A DNA stretch of 64,000 nucleotides from Chaenocephalus aceratus (lineage: Eukaryota; Chordata; Actinopteri; Perciformes; Channichthyidae): positions 7,341,250 to 7,405,249 of the forward strand of contig CM043799.1 in assembly GCA_023974075.1 (NCBI GenBank), written 5' to 3'. Positions 39,105-50,817 of this stretch are shown in pieces (the stretch's first letter is position 1; every line of letters starts with the position of its first letter). A program made the position numbers and the translations under genes. The notes beneath the pieces were generated by a model, which saw nothing but the letters and a program-made list of their open reading frames with translations, was not told the origin of the DNA and searched no databases.

Positions 39105-40952
39105 GTGAGCGTCCATTCTCATTGGATAACGGAGAATTGTACACCCGGAAGTAAGTATTCCCCTTACTGGTGATTGATTTTACAGTGATATCTGCACTAC
39201 TCATCGACTAAAAAACACCAGATTATCCTTGTTAATTACACAACATTGATTGGTTTAAATTGTGTGCAATGCTTTTGTAATTTTCCCCTTCGATTCGGAG
39301 AAACAAATATGTGTTCAGTTTAGGATGGCCGAAGACACTAAACTACCCAGAATCCTCAGCTATCATTTGGGACTACACCATGTGCTTTGCTTGACAAACC
39401 CATAAAACAAACCCTGTGATTTGTCCTCAAGCTCTGTGATTGGATGTTGGAGTGGCAGTGCGCAAAGTTTACGCTGAGCGACAAAACAGCATTTTGAAAT
39501 GGAATGAAACTCATCGACGGCACATTATTCAAAACAGGAATCGAACGTCTCCTACCCCCCCCCCCCCCCCCCTCTTAGGTCACAGGCTCCTCCAACAGTG
39601 CAACACAATAAAACTTTATTGGACAGAGTTATTGCAGTGGGCAGGAATGTGTTCCTGTATCGATCCTTGTCAGCAGTCTGTTGGAGAAGGAGCTCCGTTG
39701 TCTGTCCAGCTGCAGGTGGAGAGGATGGGTGGGGTTATCCATCATGGACAACAGCCTGTTCAGTGTCCTCCTCTCCACCACAGCTTCAAAGGGGTCCAGC
39801 TTGATGCCAATGACAGACCCAGCTTTCCTGATCAGTTTATTGATCCTGCTGGTGTCACCGGCTCTGATGCTGCCCCCCAGCAGACCGCAGCAAAGAAGAG
39901 TGCACTGGCCACAACAGACTAGAAGATCTCCATCATCTTGCTGCACACGTGGAAGGATCTCAGCCCATAAGTGCACTCCCAGGTACTTGTAGTCCTCCAC
40001 AACAGCCACATCCTCTCCTAGAATGCGGCTGTTGTGCCAGATGGCAGCAGACAGAATAGTTTGTGGCTGGGGTGATGGGGGTCTTTTATAATCCTGAGGG
40101 CTTTCTTTAAGGTTAACCTGGTATTTTTACTCCACTACATTTATTTTAGTTACTTTACAGATTCTGATTAATGATCAATATTACTCTAAACATGTAATAA
40201 CGTGCTTTAACCAGTAGGAGGTATGGGTTAAAAACATAGGTTAAAAAGCTGTCAACTTTACAGTGTTAACAAAATAAAATATACTGCTGTTTCTGGTTTA
40301 GTTTACGACGGATATATTCTGTTATTGTTTTGATATTTGTAACACAAAAGCGATGGAAAAAACCCACAGCAACACAGAAAAGATGGTCTTAACATGACCC
40401 AGCGGTCTAGTAGTGAATAAAAAACAAATTATTACTACTAACGTTATTGTGAAATTAAAACAGAACGGTAAAAGAATAGTTTCCGGTCTATTTTGAGGCC
40501 AGATCTCTGTAGATAAATAAAGAACTACGACAGATGTGTAATATTAACAATGCATTCATGTGATGACTTTCAAAGAGTAATAGAAGCACTGCTGAATAAA
40601 GTATGATTTATCTTTTACGAAACGTTTTTTTTTTTTATATGGAATGCAGTTGGAGGTCAACCAATCACAGAGCTTGAGGCAACGCGGAACAATAGCTGAG
40701 GATTCTGGGTGGTGTAGTGTCTTCGGCATCCTAAACTGAACAAATATTTGTTTCTCCGAATCGAAGGGGAAAATTACAAAAGCATTGCACACAACTTAAA
40801 CCAATCAATGTTGTGTAATCAACAAGGATAATCTGGTGTTTTTGAGTTGATGAGTAATGCAGATATCACTGTAAAATCAATCGACAGTAAGGATAATACT
40901 TACTTCCGGGGTAAAATCCTCCGTTATCCAATTGGAATGGACGCTCACATTG
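39105..40952. mobile_element. Fold-back (long inverted repeat) element, 1.85 kb
   Basis: The left arm 39105-39364 (starting gtgagcgtccattctcattg) recurs inverted at 40690-40952 with only scattered differences. The loop holds a C run (39546-39570) and a LINE fragment. A partial third copy of the arm lies at 24700-24915. No transposase is visible, so it is a non-autonomous element or an inverted duplication. Confidence 0.75.
39600..40040 (-). pseudogene. C-terminal fragment of a non-LTR retrotransposon RT
   Basis: On the minus strand the frame reads VVEDYKYLGVHL, then CWGGSIRAGDTSRINKLIRK in corrected phase, and RRTLNRLLSMMDNPTHPLH. This is the post-palm tail of fish jockey/CR1-like LINE reverse transcriptases, with a shift inside. 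An AATAAA lies just beyond the 3' end near 39611. The clade is not resolved. It sits in the loop of the fold-back element. Confidence 0.7.
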
Positions 40953-40955
40953 CTC

Positions 40956-41724
40956 TCCGGAATACAATAAAGGGGACATGATCAAATCGGAATATAATGT
41001 TCTTTTAAAAAACGTTAACTAAAAGGGAACAATCTATTTGACACAGCTGAAGATCTGGCATTCCTTCAAAACAAACTAATGTAATAAAAATCACAGTTGT
41101 ATTACACACAATGCACTGTTTTTTGAGAACAAAAATTCGTAACTAATGCACCATAATACATTCTGACGAAAAATAAAAATATATAAAGTAGATTTTAAAA
41201 ACGTTTTTATAGAATAAAAGCTCACTGCAGGACGTTGTAGAAAAGCGTGTGTGCACCACGACAAAAGAGCCTCAATCACTTTACATTGGGGTTGTTTGCG
41301 TGGTGCAGACACGTAAATGTAACAAAGTTCGTGAGTCCACCACACAATGCGGTGTTAAGGAGTCGTGGTGGAGTCACGCATTCTGGTGAGATCAGGTTGG
41401 TTTTTGATCATATGAAAAATATGATATGTCCCCCCCAATATATCACTGTAAACATAAGTATGTAATTTCAATCGAATTAATAATACGCAATGAAAGAACT
41501 TGTGCTGAGTAAGTTGTTCAAACAAAGAATATGTTAGACATGTATTTACTTCTACCATAAAACACATTTATAATCATCACCTTCTCTTCATTTTCGCTGC
41601 ATTGAATTACAGGTCACTCTTTATGTTAGCTAGCGGTTAGCTGACGTTTGCTAGCTAGCTAGTAACATCAACCAGTGTGTGTGTTTGACTAGCTAGCTAC
41701 CTGGTAGATCGAAGCCCATTAGAG
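40956..41724. other. No recognised feature
   Basis: AT-rich sequence with low-complexity 'gctagctagc' runs near 41630-41700. No gene is supported. Confidence 0.45.
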
Positions 41725-41860
41725 TTTGAGTTTATTAGGATCCCCATTAGCTGTTGCATGACAACAACTAGTCTTCCTGGGGTCCATAAAAAACATAAAA
41801 CATTACATTCGACAAGACTTTTACATAACAGTAAATAAAAAATAAAAAACTGATTTCCGA
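41725..41860. repeat. LINE/SINE 3'-end fragment
   Basis: The phrases tttattaggatccccattag and cttcctggggtccataaaaa match a 3' end widely dispersed in fish genomes. Only about 130 bases remain. Confidence 0.5.
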
Positions 41861-42105
41861 AGTCCATTTTCCTTCAAGCATTGACTTTCATATTTTCCAT
41901 CATATACCATTTATTTTCTGATTTCATTTCATTGGAAAGAAAATAATGATAATGATAATAAAATAAGAATAAAGTACTTATATCTATCTGCATTTACAGA
42001 TGCCAGCCTTCAATTCTCTTAAGGTACAACTACCTGAAATGAAAATAAAAGAAGAATGAATTATAGAATGATAGAATATGATCTCATACTGTAACTAACC
42101 TGCAC

Positions 42106-42330
<225 letters not shown>

Positions 42331-42369
42331 CCAGCCAACCAGGTAGAACATGGCAGAAAAAAATAAAAA

Positions 42370-42760
42370 TCATGTATTCAACCCAGTTCAGTGTGTATTG
42401 CTCTCCTGTGTAGAATGATGTGGTGGTGACAGTGCAGACTCAGGGAGGAGGGAGAGAAAGAGACACAAGAGTTACAGCTAATAGAAATATCAGTCAGCTT
42501 AAAGTGTACGATAACATAACAAATTAAGACACAAATACTTGGATAATATATTCCCTCCTCTCTCCCTTTCTTTACAGAGTAGCATAAAGATTGTGTATTC
42601 AAACCAGTTCAGTGTACTCATAAGTGTATTGCTCTCCTTAATGTAGAATGATGTGGTGACTGTGCAGACTCAGGGAGGAGGCAGAGGAAGTGAGAAAGAG
42701 ACCCAAGAGTTACAGGTAATGGGATATTAGACAGCTTAAAGTGTAGGATAACATCCCTAG
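42370..42760. repeat. Imperfect tandem duplication, about 225-bp unit
   Basis: Copy one (about 42370-42520) and copy two (about 42597-42760) share ccagttcagtg, tagaatgatgtggt, gtgcagactcagggaggag and cagcttaaagtgta. Short insertions separate the copies. Confidence 0.8.
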
Positions 42761-43041
42761 TCAAAAAATGCTATAGGAATCTCTATACGTTTTTGGAACC
42801 CTATAGGAATCCTTTAGGATCCCATAGGATGTTGAGACAGTTCTGTGCTCTATATTGCAGGAAATTGCACGTACAGGTGTTCATTCAATTAAAAAGATGC
42901 TGCCATGGAGGTGGTCGTGCCTGACCCGCTCCAAACCACCCCTTGCCTGTCAGTTACTAATCTTGCACCCCCACTTTCAATTATAACTAGGCGGCACAGC
43001 AGCGCACCAGCAGCTTGCAGCTTGAACAGACTGACAGGAAA

Positions 43042-43153
43042 ATGTCCTCTCCAGCTCATGAATCAGGAGCTCAGAAACAAAAGAAAAAACGTCAGCAAGA
43101 GGAAAATAATAAAAGAGGTCGACAGCTAGTCACCAAGTATTTTCACAAGAAAG
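43042..43153 (+). pseudogene. Putative first exon of a ZMYM-like hAT transposase
   Basis: The ATG at 43042 opens MSSPAHESGAQKQKKKRQQE and continues to LVTKYFHKK, ending at a GTATTT donor. The basic start followed by a 'YF' motif resembles the N-terminus of ZMYM1-like hAT transposases found downstream at 45560-48201. The link is inferred from order and style only. Confidence 0.4.
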
Positions 43154-43481
43154 GTATTTATTCACAGAACTTGTGTTGAAGCCCATAACAGCTTGGCCAA
43201 CATTATGTGGCTGACGTTAGCTACCTGTTGCTATCAAAAATGAGATGAGTGTAGATGAGCCCAGTCCATTTGTATCCAGCAGCTATGCCCTTTTGCTATG
43301 GCTAGCTAACCTAACCTGTATAATGTTACATGCTAATCACATCTGCTTTAATGCACGGATGCGGCTTCAGGATCAGTACCCCTTCCCTCAGGCCAGCTCC
43401 CAGTTGAAGGAGAGGGAGGTAAAGCAGCAGGGCTTGGGGTTAACAAACAGATTTTAAATATGCTTACTGTGGAGGAAACTT

Positions 43482-45293
43482 CTGTGTAGCAATGCTTTGG
43501 GAGTCACCGACTCATGAGGGAGACACAGGACGAGCAGGAGTTCTGATGTCAAACACTGATATTTATTGAGAGTAGGGTTGGGTATCGTTTGAATTTCCAC
43601 GATTCCGATTCCGATTCTACTTTTCGATTCCGGTTCTTAACGGTTCTCAATTCCGATTCTTTGAGGGGCAGGGTAAACAAATTATTAAGTTCTTGTTGAG
43701 AAAAACAAGCATATCTGCCTTCTCAGGCATACCAGGAAGAAATGTTTGAACATTTTAAAGCAAAATGCTTCAATCTGGTGCACTTTAAGCAGAATGACTA
43801 GAGACTAGATCTAGGGGGTACAACTCTAAACACCCATATGAAAAAGATCGGTTTACATTTGAATAATTAAATAAGTATGTGAACATAACCAATAACCCAT
43901 AGCCAATAACAAATACATGTATCGTAGTTTATTTTTGTTGTTCATTCATATCTTATTTTACTATTTTATTTATGCATATTTTGTTATCTCTCCAGTTTAA
44001 AACGATATGTCTGGTTCACTGTCCTATAGTATACATTGAAATGATTTCAAACCTGTTTTATCCCAATAATTATAAAGGAGTGCCTTGGAAATATGTGTTT
44101 ACATAAATTGTGATCAAAACGTGTGAGACCCACTGAGATAACTTTGACTAAAGTGAACTATCTAAACACTCAGAGTCCTTTACCTCACTGAGCTGAAGTT
44201 ATCAGCCTCTCAGTCTGACTGGAGAGGACTCTCCCTCCACATCATTGTAGAAACATCTTCTTCTTCCGTTAGAGCAGCTAGCACCAGATGCTAATAACAA
44301 CTGCGCGTACCGGTCCCTTTCTCCCACGCTCACTCGCACTTTGGCTGTGAGCTGCGGGTGCCAGATAAGCCAACATCCCCCATTTTCATCACTTGCAGCG
44401 CCCATCGCACAGGGCGAATGAAAAGTGTAACCAGGATGAAAAGGGTGTTACATTTACTTAATTATGAATGTTGTTACATCAAGGCCGAAAATTAGGATGA
44501 GCACCAACGGTCAAAACATTTGTTTTCCCTCCCAGAGCTGCCAGCGCAGCGCCTCCACAGATCTGGCGCCCTAGGCGAACATCTATAATGCCAGACGACG
44601 CTGAAGTTGGCTTCCGATTCAGAGCATCCGATTCGGCAGTTAAGGGGAAAGTTAAGGGACATTTAATTTACAGCGCTGAGTGAACGATCCTCCGTGTTTG
44701 AAACTCTTAAATCGCTGCATAGCCGATTTATTTGGACTGGATTATCCCAGAGGGTCTAAAGATTCTTTATAACCCAGTTTGAGATTTGTGAAAATACAAA
44801 CAAGGGAGATTTCAGTGCTTTTTTCGCATCTTCACCACATTAGACCAGGTCCTGATCTAAAACCACTAGACCAAGACTCATCAAATCTGGACTGGATTAT
44901 CCCACGGAGGCTAAAGATTCTTTATAACACAGTTTGAGATTTGTGAAACCTTTATTGAGAGTAGAAATACGGCCGGAGAGGTCACAGAGTATTATCACAC
45001 TTGCATGTGAGGCCACCTAGCAATCTCTGAAGACAAAGGGTGAAAACTGGAATCTCTATATCCCAGAAGGAGGGACTGGAAAGTCCCGCTTTACCTTAAT
45101 CATTACCAGACATTGGAACAAAGAGCCGATTGTATTGCAAACTCTCATGATGCCAAACTTCCCCCACAGGAAGGCAGAGGACCTCTTGACCTGGCAAGTT
45201 ACAGGCAAGAGCATATCTTTGTAATAACAGATTCTCAGAAAAGCTGAGAATCTCTAGACACAAAGAGATCGGATTAAAATATTCTCTGACACT
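43482..45293 (-). mobile_element. Solo LTR-like unit (minus strand), itself interrupted
   Basis: On the minus strand the unit begins TGTCAGAGAATATT at 45293 and runs to ctactctcaataaa at 44957-44944, a polyadenylation signal. The same 14 bases recur at 43575-43562 and continue into a segment ending ...gcattgctaca at 43482. The two parts together (about 430 bases) look like one LTR split by a 1.38 kb block. No internal retroviral genes are present, and I could not confirm a flanking TSD. Confidence 0.4.
43576..44943. mobile_element. 1.37 kb insertion flanked by a 14-base direct repeat
   Basis: The repeat tttattgagagtag occurs on both sides (43562-43575 and 44951-44964, allowing a few bases' uncertainty). 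The left end ggttgggtatcgtttgaatt resembles fish hAT termini. The interior contains part of the dispersed repeat also at 4840 and 10090 (about 43735-44235) and a tandem pair around ggactggattatccca (44725-44800 and 44880-44955). No inverse right end is visible. Confidence 0.5.
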
Positions 45294-45979
45294 TACCATG
45301 CATTGAATACAACTTTAGGTAATATTCACATTTAGTTACTCTAGTTCTTCCAGTAATTGCAATACCATTGACCACTGGCACATTACATTGAGGTTGTTAC
45401 AGTAGCTATAGCTAGATTTGAGCAATTGGAAAATATCTATACAAATGATTATTATTATTATTATTATTATTATAACAATTAAGAGATAGCTCGAGATGTA
45501 CTGTGTTATTACTAGTATAGGGCATTTTATAAATTATGTACACTATGGATACTCTAGAGCCAGGGCCCTCGAGCAAGGCAGCCAACGAGGAGAGCAGAGG
45601 TGAAGAGGCAGAAGTACGAAAGCAGCACAGATGAGGAGGAAGCAGCTATGGACCGTCAGTGTCAGGGACAAAGTGAGGCTCTGACACAGGATGCCACAGA
45701 TACTGAGCCACCTGTAGTGGTGTCTGAGGTAGAAGATCGGCTATCACTTGACCCAGGGTTGTTCCCAGCTAGGATGAGTGACAAGGACAGGGCAACTATT
45801 GTAAAGAAATTAGCAATGCGAGAAACAGATCAAGAATTTCCACATGATTCAAAGGGAAAGAGATTTACAGATTGCTTGAAATACACCAAAGCAGATAAGG
45901 GTAGGGCAAAAGTGAAAAAGGACTTTGTAGGTATGCTAGAACTTTTGTCACGATATGATCCACCCTTGAAAGACCACTA

Positions 45980-46614
45980 ACGGCCCGTCTACACTACAGC
46001 GTCGACAGCGTCGAAAGCTCCAATCTGCTCCAATATGCCCATTCACTTTCAATGGGGTGACGTCACGTAGCCGCGCTTTTTCGCCGAACTGAATTGTGGG
46101 TAGCAGAGCGAGGCGTCTCAGGCGACAGAAGTTGAACAATGTTCAACTTCTGTCGCCTGAGACGCCGGAGTAGCCAGCGCCAGCCAATCAAATCCCGTTT
46201 CCCAAAATCTGACATCTGAAGCCGTAGCCAATCAAACCGCGTCTAAACTGGGAGAGATATCCCGCCGTTCATTTCTATATTTCAAAAAAAGTCGGAGGAG
46301 AAACTAACTATCGCCGTAGCAAATCTCCCGGTTTTGTATGACCAGACCCTCTTCACCTACCGGGATACAAACCGGAGGAACCAGGCATGGAGGGAGGTGG
46401 CAGAGACAGTGGGGGAAACTGGTAGGTTTTCGCCTGTTTGGGGAGTTTATATATATATATTGCTCGCATAAAATCCCCGGGGGTTTTTGCTTTGTATGTC
46501 GGGGGCGGGAGATTCATGTGATTGGTTGTTGGTCGTGTTGCTTGAATAAAATCCCCAAGCTCCAGACACGCCCAGCTCCAAGCTATTTTTGGAGCTGTAG
46601 TGTGGACGCTCCGT
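45980..46614. mobile_element. PIF/Harbinger-like MITE, 635 bp, with a MADF fragment
   Basis: Ends ACGGCCCGTCTACACTACAGC and, inverted, ACGGAGCGTCCACACTACAGC (18 of 21 match) are flanked by TA. Removing the block rejoins the hAT reading direction (KDH ... DKIRTSKK). Inside, 46280-46420 encodes LPVLYDQTLFTYRDTNRRNQ AWREVAETVGET followed by a GTAGGT donor, a recognisable MADF (Myb/SANT-like) domain piece as found in the accessory protein of Harbinger elements. The assignment to PIF/Harbinger rests on that domain; a 2-base TA flank is not the usual 3-base TSD. Confidence 0.7.
46112..46166. repeat. Perfect 27-bp palindrome arms, 1-base loop
   Basis: Bases 46112-46138 are the exact reverse complement of 46140-46166 (arm start ggcgtctcaggcgacagaag). 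It lies inside the MITE and could extrude as a hairpin. Confidence 0.95.
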
Positions 46615-48201
46615 TAGACAAAATCAGAACATCCAAAAAAGGAAGCCAGCTAACTCATTATCTGAGCCCAGACATCCAGAACGAGTTTATTGAATTGTGT
46701 GGTGGAAAGGTTTTAAAAACCATTCTGACGGAAAGGGAGGATGCCATATACTATGGAATCATTTGTGATGCAACGCCTGACATTTCCCACACCGAGCAAA
46801 ATGTTGTGCTCATAAGATATGTACATTATAATGAAGACACAGGCGAATGGGAGATCACTGAAAGATTTATTGAATTCAAAGATTTCAACGGAAAAAACAG
46901 GATGTGAAATAGCAGGCATGATGGAGTGTGCTTCTGGATCTAGGGATAGACATTAGTGATTGCAGGGGGCAAGGGTATGATAATGGGGCGAATATGTCAG
47001 GGGAAATCAAGGGAGTCCAAGCCCAAATACTGAAAAAGAATAATCTTGCTACTTTCTCACCGTGTGCCTCCCACACGTTGAATCTGGTAGGCGCGCATGC
47101 TGCAGAATCGAGCCCTGAAGTGTCTTTTTTGGTTACATTAACCGCCTCTACACATTTGTAAGTGCCAGTCCATCTCGTTGGTCTATATACAAAAAGAACA
47201 CAGGTCTGACACTCGCTGGAGTGCGAGAATTGATGCTGTGAAACCTGTGGCAAAGCACCTACCTGGTGTCATTGAAGCCCTTGCTACCATACTGAGCTCA
47301 TGCAGTCTCACAGGTGAGGCCAGATCTGAAGCTGTTGGTCTGAGGAACTACCTCATGTCATTTGATGCCATTGTCCTTCTCACCATTTGGGTGAAAGTAT
47401 TGCAATCTATTGATGACAGAAATGTGATACTCCAGTCAGGGAACATCTCAATAGAGGTGGAGGCAGGTAATGTTGCTGCACTAAGAGATGAGATTCAGAC
47501 TCTCAGAAATGGATGGGATGCTATTCTGTCTGAGGCATCAATGGTAGGTTCCACCTCATTTCAAAAAAGAACTTTGCCGTGAGAGGAGGAGGAAGAAGAG
47601 GTTTCATGATGAAACCGCTGAAGGAACAGGTCAGGAGGATAGGCCAGAAACAACATTCCGTAACACTGTGTTTTTCACTGCCATGGACCAGATCATAAGT
47701 GACTTGGACACTCGGTTTCAAACAACAGCAAATATTGTTGAAGAATTTGCTGCCATACTTAAAATTGGGAAGTTGAGTGACAGTGTCATGGCCTCTGTGT
47801 GTCAGCCTCTGAGGGAGAATTACTCACAGGATCTCACAGATCAGTTTGAGAGTGAGATAAGGCATCTCAATAAAATATGTTCTGCCACTTTCCCCCCTGA
47901 TTGTAGCTCTCTTGATCTACTGAATGCAATATACAAGATGGAACTCCAGAGCATTTTTGGAGACGTTTGCATTGCCCTCAGAATTTTCTTGACACTCCCA
48001 GTTACCGTAGCTGGTGGTGAAAGATCATTTAGTAAGTTGAAACTTATCAAGAGCTATTTAAGATCTACCATGTCGCAAGAGAGGTTGAACAGCCTTGCAA
48101 TGTTATCGATTGAAAGCAAGCTGGCTCTGTCACTTGATTTCAAAGAGCTCGTAAAAGATTTTGCCACCAAGAAGGTCCGGCGATTGGCGTTCGGGATTTA
48201 G

Positions 48202-48889
48202 GGATTAAAATCCAGTCTATGACAGGATTGTGGGATGTTTCCCTATAGTAAGCTGACAGGCTACAGCCCACATTGTGAACAATTACTATCTGATGCATAG
48301 TCCTCTAGCACTACATTTTTCATTGTTTGTTGTAAGTGTGTTCATGTCCTGAGAGTTTATTGTTTTATAATTGTGTTCAAATATTCAGTTAATTTATACT
48401 TTTGTCCTTGTGTTGTTCAAATCTTAATTTATAAGTCAAAGAATGTTGAGATGTTTTGTTCATTCCTGTATTGGGTGTAATTTTCAATTAAATAGACAGA
48501 AGATAAAGTTGATAGTCAGTGCATGTTGATTTATTGCAGTCCATTACAGTTCATTAACTTCAACAGGCTTTTCGAGGTTGGGTTTCATCGTGTCGTTTAG
48601 GGGGTGGACGCAAGGTCATGACCCCACCAGTATCCAAGAATCCTGAATTGTCCCCACCAATAGCTCAACACTTGTCACTCGCGCCTCCTCATATTACTTG
48701 CGCATGTAACTTTGGTAGACTATTGCATTGCTCCATTCATTGAAGATGAACCCAATGCGACATCCTTTACTAGGCTTCAGGTGCTGAACTGCTGATCCGA
48801 ATGTATAGGTAAAAACCATATTATGCGTTTTCATCAATAAATAAATGGCCACATTTTTTTTAGCGTGCTCGCTAACGCGCACTGGCATG
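48202..48889. other. 3' flank of the hAT transposase, no gene
   Basis: AT-rich noncoding sequence; the 'ccccaccagtatccaag... ccccaccaatagct' short direct repeat near 48620-48665 is the only structure noticed. Confidence 0.4.
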
Positions 48890-48948
48890 GATTGGGGGCC
48901 CACAAATAGATTCTTTCATGGGGCCCAGAATTTCCAGCTACGCCCCTG
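48890..48948. mobile_element. Right terminus of a hAT element
   Basis: Read in reverse the end is CAGGGGCGTAGCTGGAAATT CTGGGCCCC, closely similar to the left terminus at 4418 (CAGGGGCGCCGCCAGGGATT then TTGGGCCCC). It abuts a CA repeat, as the element at 4418 abuts a GT repeat. It may be the right end of the hAT whose transposase remnant precedes it; the left end was not found. Confidence 0.6.
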
Positions 48949-48956
48949 CACACACA

Positions 48957-49007
<51 letters not shown>

Positions 49008-49018
49008 ACACACACACA
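48949..49018. repeat. (CA)n microsatellite
   Basis: About 70 bases of CA repeat with two 'cca' interruptions directly following the hAT terminus. Confidence 0.97.
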
Positions 49019-49311
49019 TAATGTTCATATTTAGTCTCCTGATTTTAAATGGGAATTCAATCATTTGAGTGTTCCCAAAGCACCAGTGTTCTGCAGTTTG
49101 TGTGGGCCTACTGTACTGTTGCACAGTTTTGGACGATTCATAGCTAACCACACTGAAGATTATGGATTATCTCATATAAGGGGTCATTTCTCAAAAATGT
49201 CTTCCGGGGGAGGATCCCCCCGGACCGCCTTAGTATGGTTTGGTCCCTATTTCCATAGCCCCACCAAAAATATTTTCCACCAGCTGCCACTGCTGTGTAC
49301 TGTTCCAGTTA

Positions 49312-49672
49312 TCCTCTGTCAATGTCCCCTCCTGAGAACAAGAATGCATGTTTCTCTGCTATTTTGAATAAGCGTTAAAACACCTTTCTTCCTGAGACTG
49401 ATATTGTTGGACAGAGTATTTTAAGAGGATGGTAGACTTGATATCAGCAATACTTCCTGTCAGTACTCCGGCAGCAGCATTTTTACCCCTTGGAAAGTCT
49501 TTAGAGTCTGTCCTGGATAGCTGGTCTATCCTTCAGCTCACTGACACACCCTGTCACTCTTGTTGGCCTCTTATGAAGCTGCTGTCTTTTTAAATATGAT
49601 TAAATTCTCTGCGCCAGTTCATTCCTCTCAGATTCTTCCATCAGTCCCAGTCATTGCATGTCAGTCAATAGA
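49312..49672 (+). repeat. Dispersed repeat 'R', right-side fragment
   Basis: Matches about 51735-51985 and 22590-22920, including gaccgagtattttaagagga-like and ctcctgagaacaagaatgca segments. It is a partial copy. Confidence 0.75.
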
Positions 49673-50035
49673 GCTTCGAAACATTTGTCAAATTCAACAA
49701 AATGTTTTTTTGTGAGTGAAGGCCAGAGCTAAATTATAGATTGTTTGATTGTGTAATTACAAGGTGGGAGAAAATAAATCCACAACCGTTACTTGTCCAT
49801 GTTATACTTATACATTTGCATGTTGAACTACATGCTGGATATCTTCCCCAGCCTCAAGGAAATACAATCAAATAAATGGATTCATCATTTAAAAAAATTG
49901 ATAAAAATTGATAAATTAATAATAACAAAAACCTTTCTAAATTATATTAAATTATTAAAAAAGGGTTAAGTCAATATACGTTTTTTTTCTGCCTAAAATA
50001 GTTGAAATTGAACGTAAAACTATATCAAACACCAC
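49673..50035. other. No recognised feature
   Basis: AT-rich noncoding sequence with no supported gene or repeat. Confidence 0.45.
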
Positions 50036-50039
50036 ATGC

Positions 50040-50345
50040 ATTATTACATTACATTACATTGCATTTAGCTGACGCTTTTATCCAAAGCGACTTACAATAA
50101 GTGCATTCGACCAGGAAGACACAACCTTGAAGAAAACAGAATCATATAAGAACATCAGGTTTCATAGAGCCAAACATTTTAAGTGCTACTCAACTGGCTA
50201 TAGATAAGCCAGTCCTTTATTAGTATAAGTGCTCTGTTAGCAGTTCTTTGTTAGTAATTATATCGCTCGAAGTGGAGTCGAAAGAGATGAGTTTTCAGTC
50301 TGCGCCGGAAGATGTGTAAGCTTTCTGCTGTCCTGATTTCAATAG
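50040..50345. repeat. Dispersed fish LINE/SINE-tail repeat
   Basis: Begins with an (ATTAC)n run followed by gacgcttttatccaaagcga cttacaa, a motif dispersed in many teleost genomes, and continues for about 250 bases. Confidence 0.6.
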
Positions 50346-50817
50346 ACATGCATGGCAATTAACCCATGTTTGCCCACTATTTAAATTGACTTTGGTTAGT
50401 TAATACAAATATTGATATTATTATATAGCATATAATTGATGCAGTCTTTCTGAACACTTTTTTTTTTAAATACTGCAAATGAAGAATCATTTAAATGGTC
50501 TGCACAGATAGACAGATAGTGCCCTAACTTACAGCAGTTGAAAATATTTTTGAAAGGATAAATTCTTCATGGCTTCAATGGCTCTAGATAAAGGGTGTTT
50601 TATGGTTGCTTGTATTATCCTCAGATAGTGGTTTGTTTAAATAACTACTGACATTTTATAAATATTGCAAAAAAGGGCTCCAAAAAGGCATATATAACCT
50701 GGCACCACAAAATTCAGAGTTTATCAAGTACAATTCTGGGCCATTGATTGTGTCATTTCTCCAAACTTCATACAGTAAAAATGCCTGTTTTGAAGCATTA
50801 AGTACTGGATTGTGAGG

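Larger units (their letters stand above)
45560..48201 (+). pseudogene. ZMYM-like hAT transposase, decayed
   Basis: Segments in order are an acidic N-terminal region then RFTDCLKYTKADKGRAKVKK (45600-45980), the DUF4371-like catalytic part (ILTEREDAIYYGIICDATPD at about 46720-46790; GQGYDNGANMSG at about 46965), HRSDTRWSARIDAV (47190-47240), and the hAT C-terminal dimerisation region with ALRIFLTLPVTVAGGERSFS (47975-48040). The catalytic-core motif CDATPD and the dimerisation motif are preserved, but stops and frameshifts lie at about 45600, 46905, 47160 and 47580, and a MITE interrupts codons after 45977. The intact protein would be a nuclear cut-and-paste transposase. Confidence 0.85.

Noticed and set aside
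45220..45255. Short hairpin agattctcag...ctgagaatct as a terminator or small RNA
   Set aside because: Ten-base arms in AT-rich repeat sequence are common by chance, with no supporting context.
46338..46907. 189-codon plus-strand ORF beginning in the MITE
   Set aside because: It is a chance fusion of MITE sequence with the resumed hAT transposase; the two parts belong to different elements.
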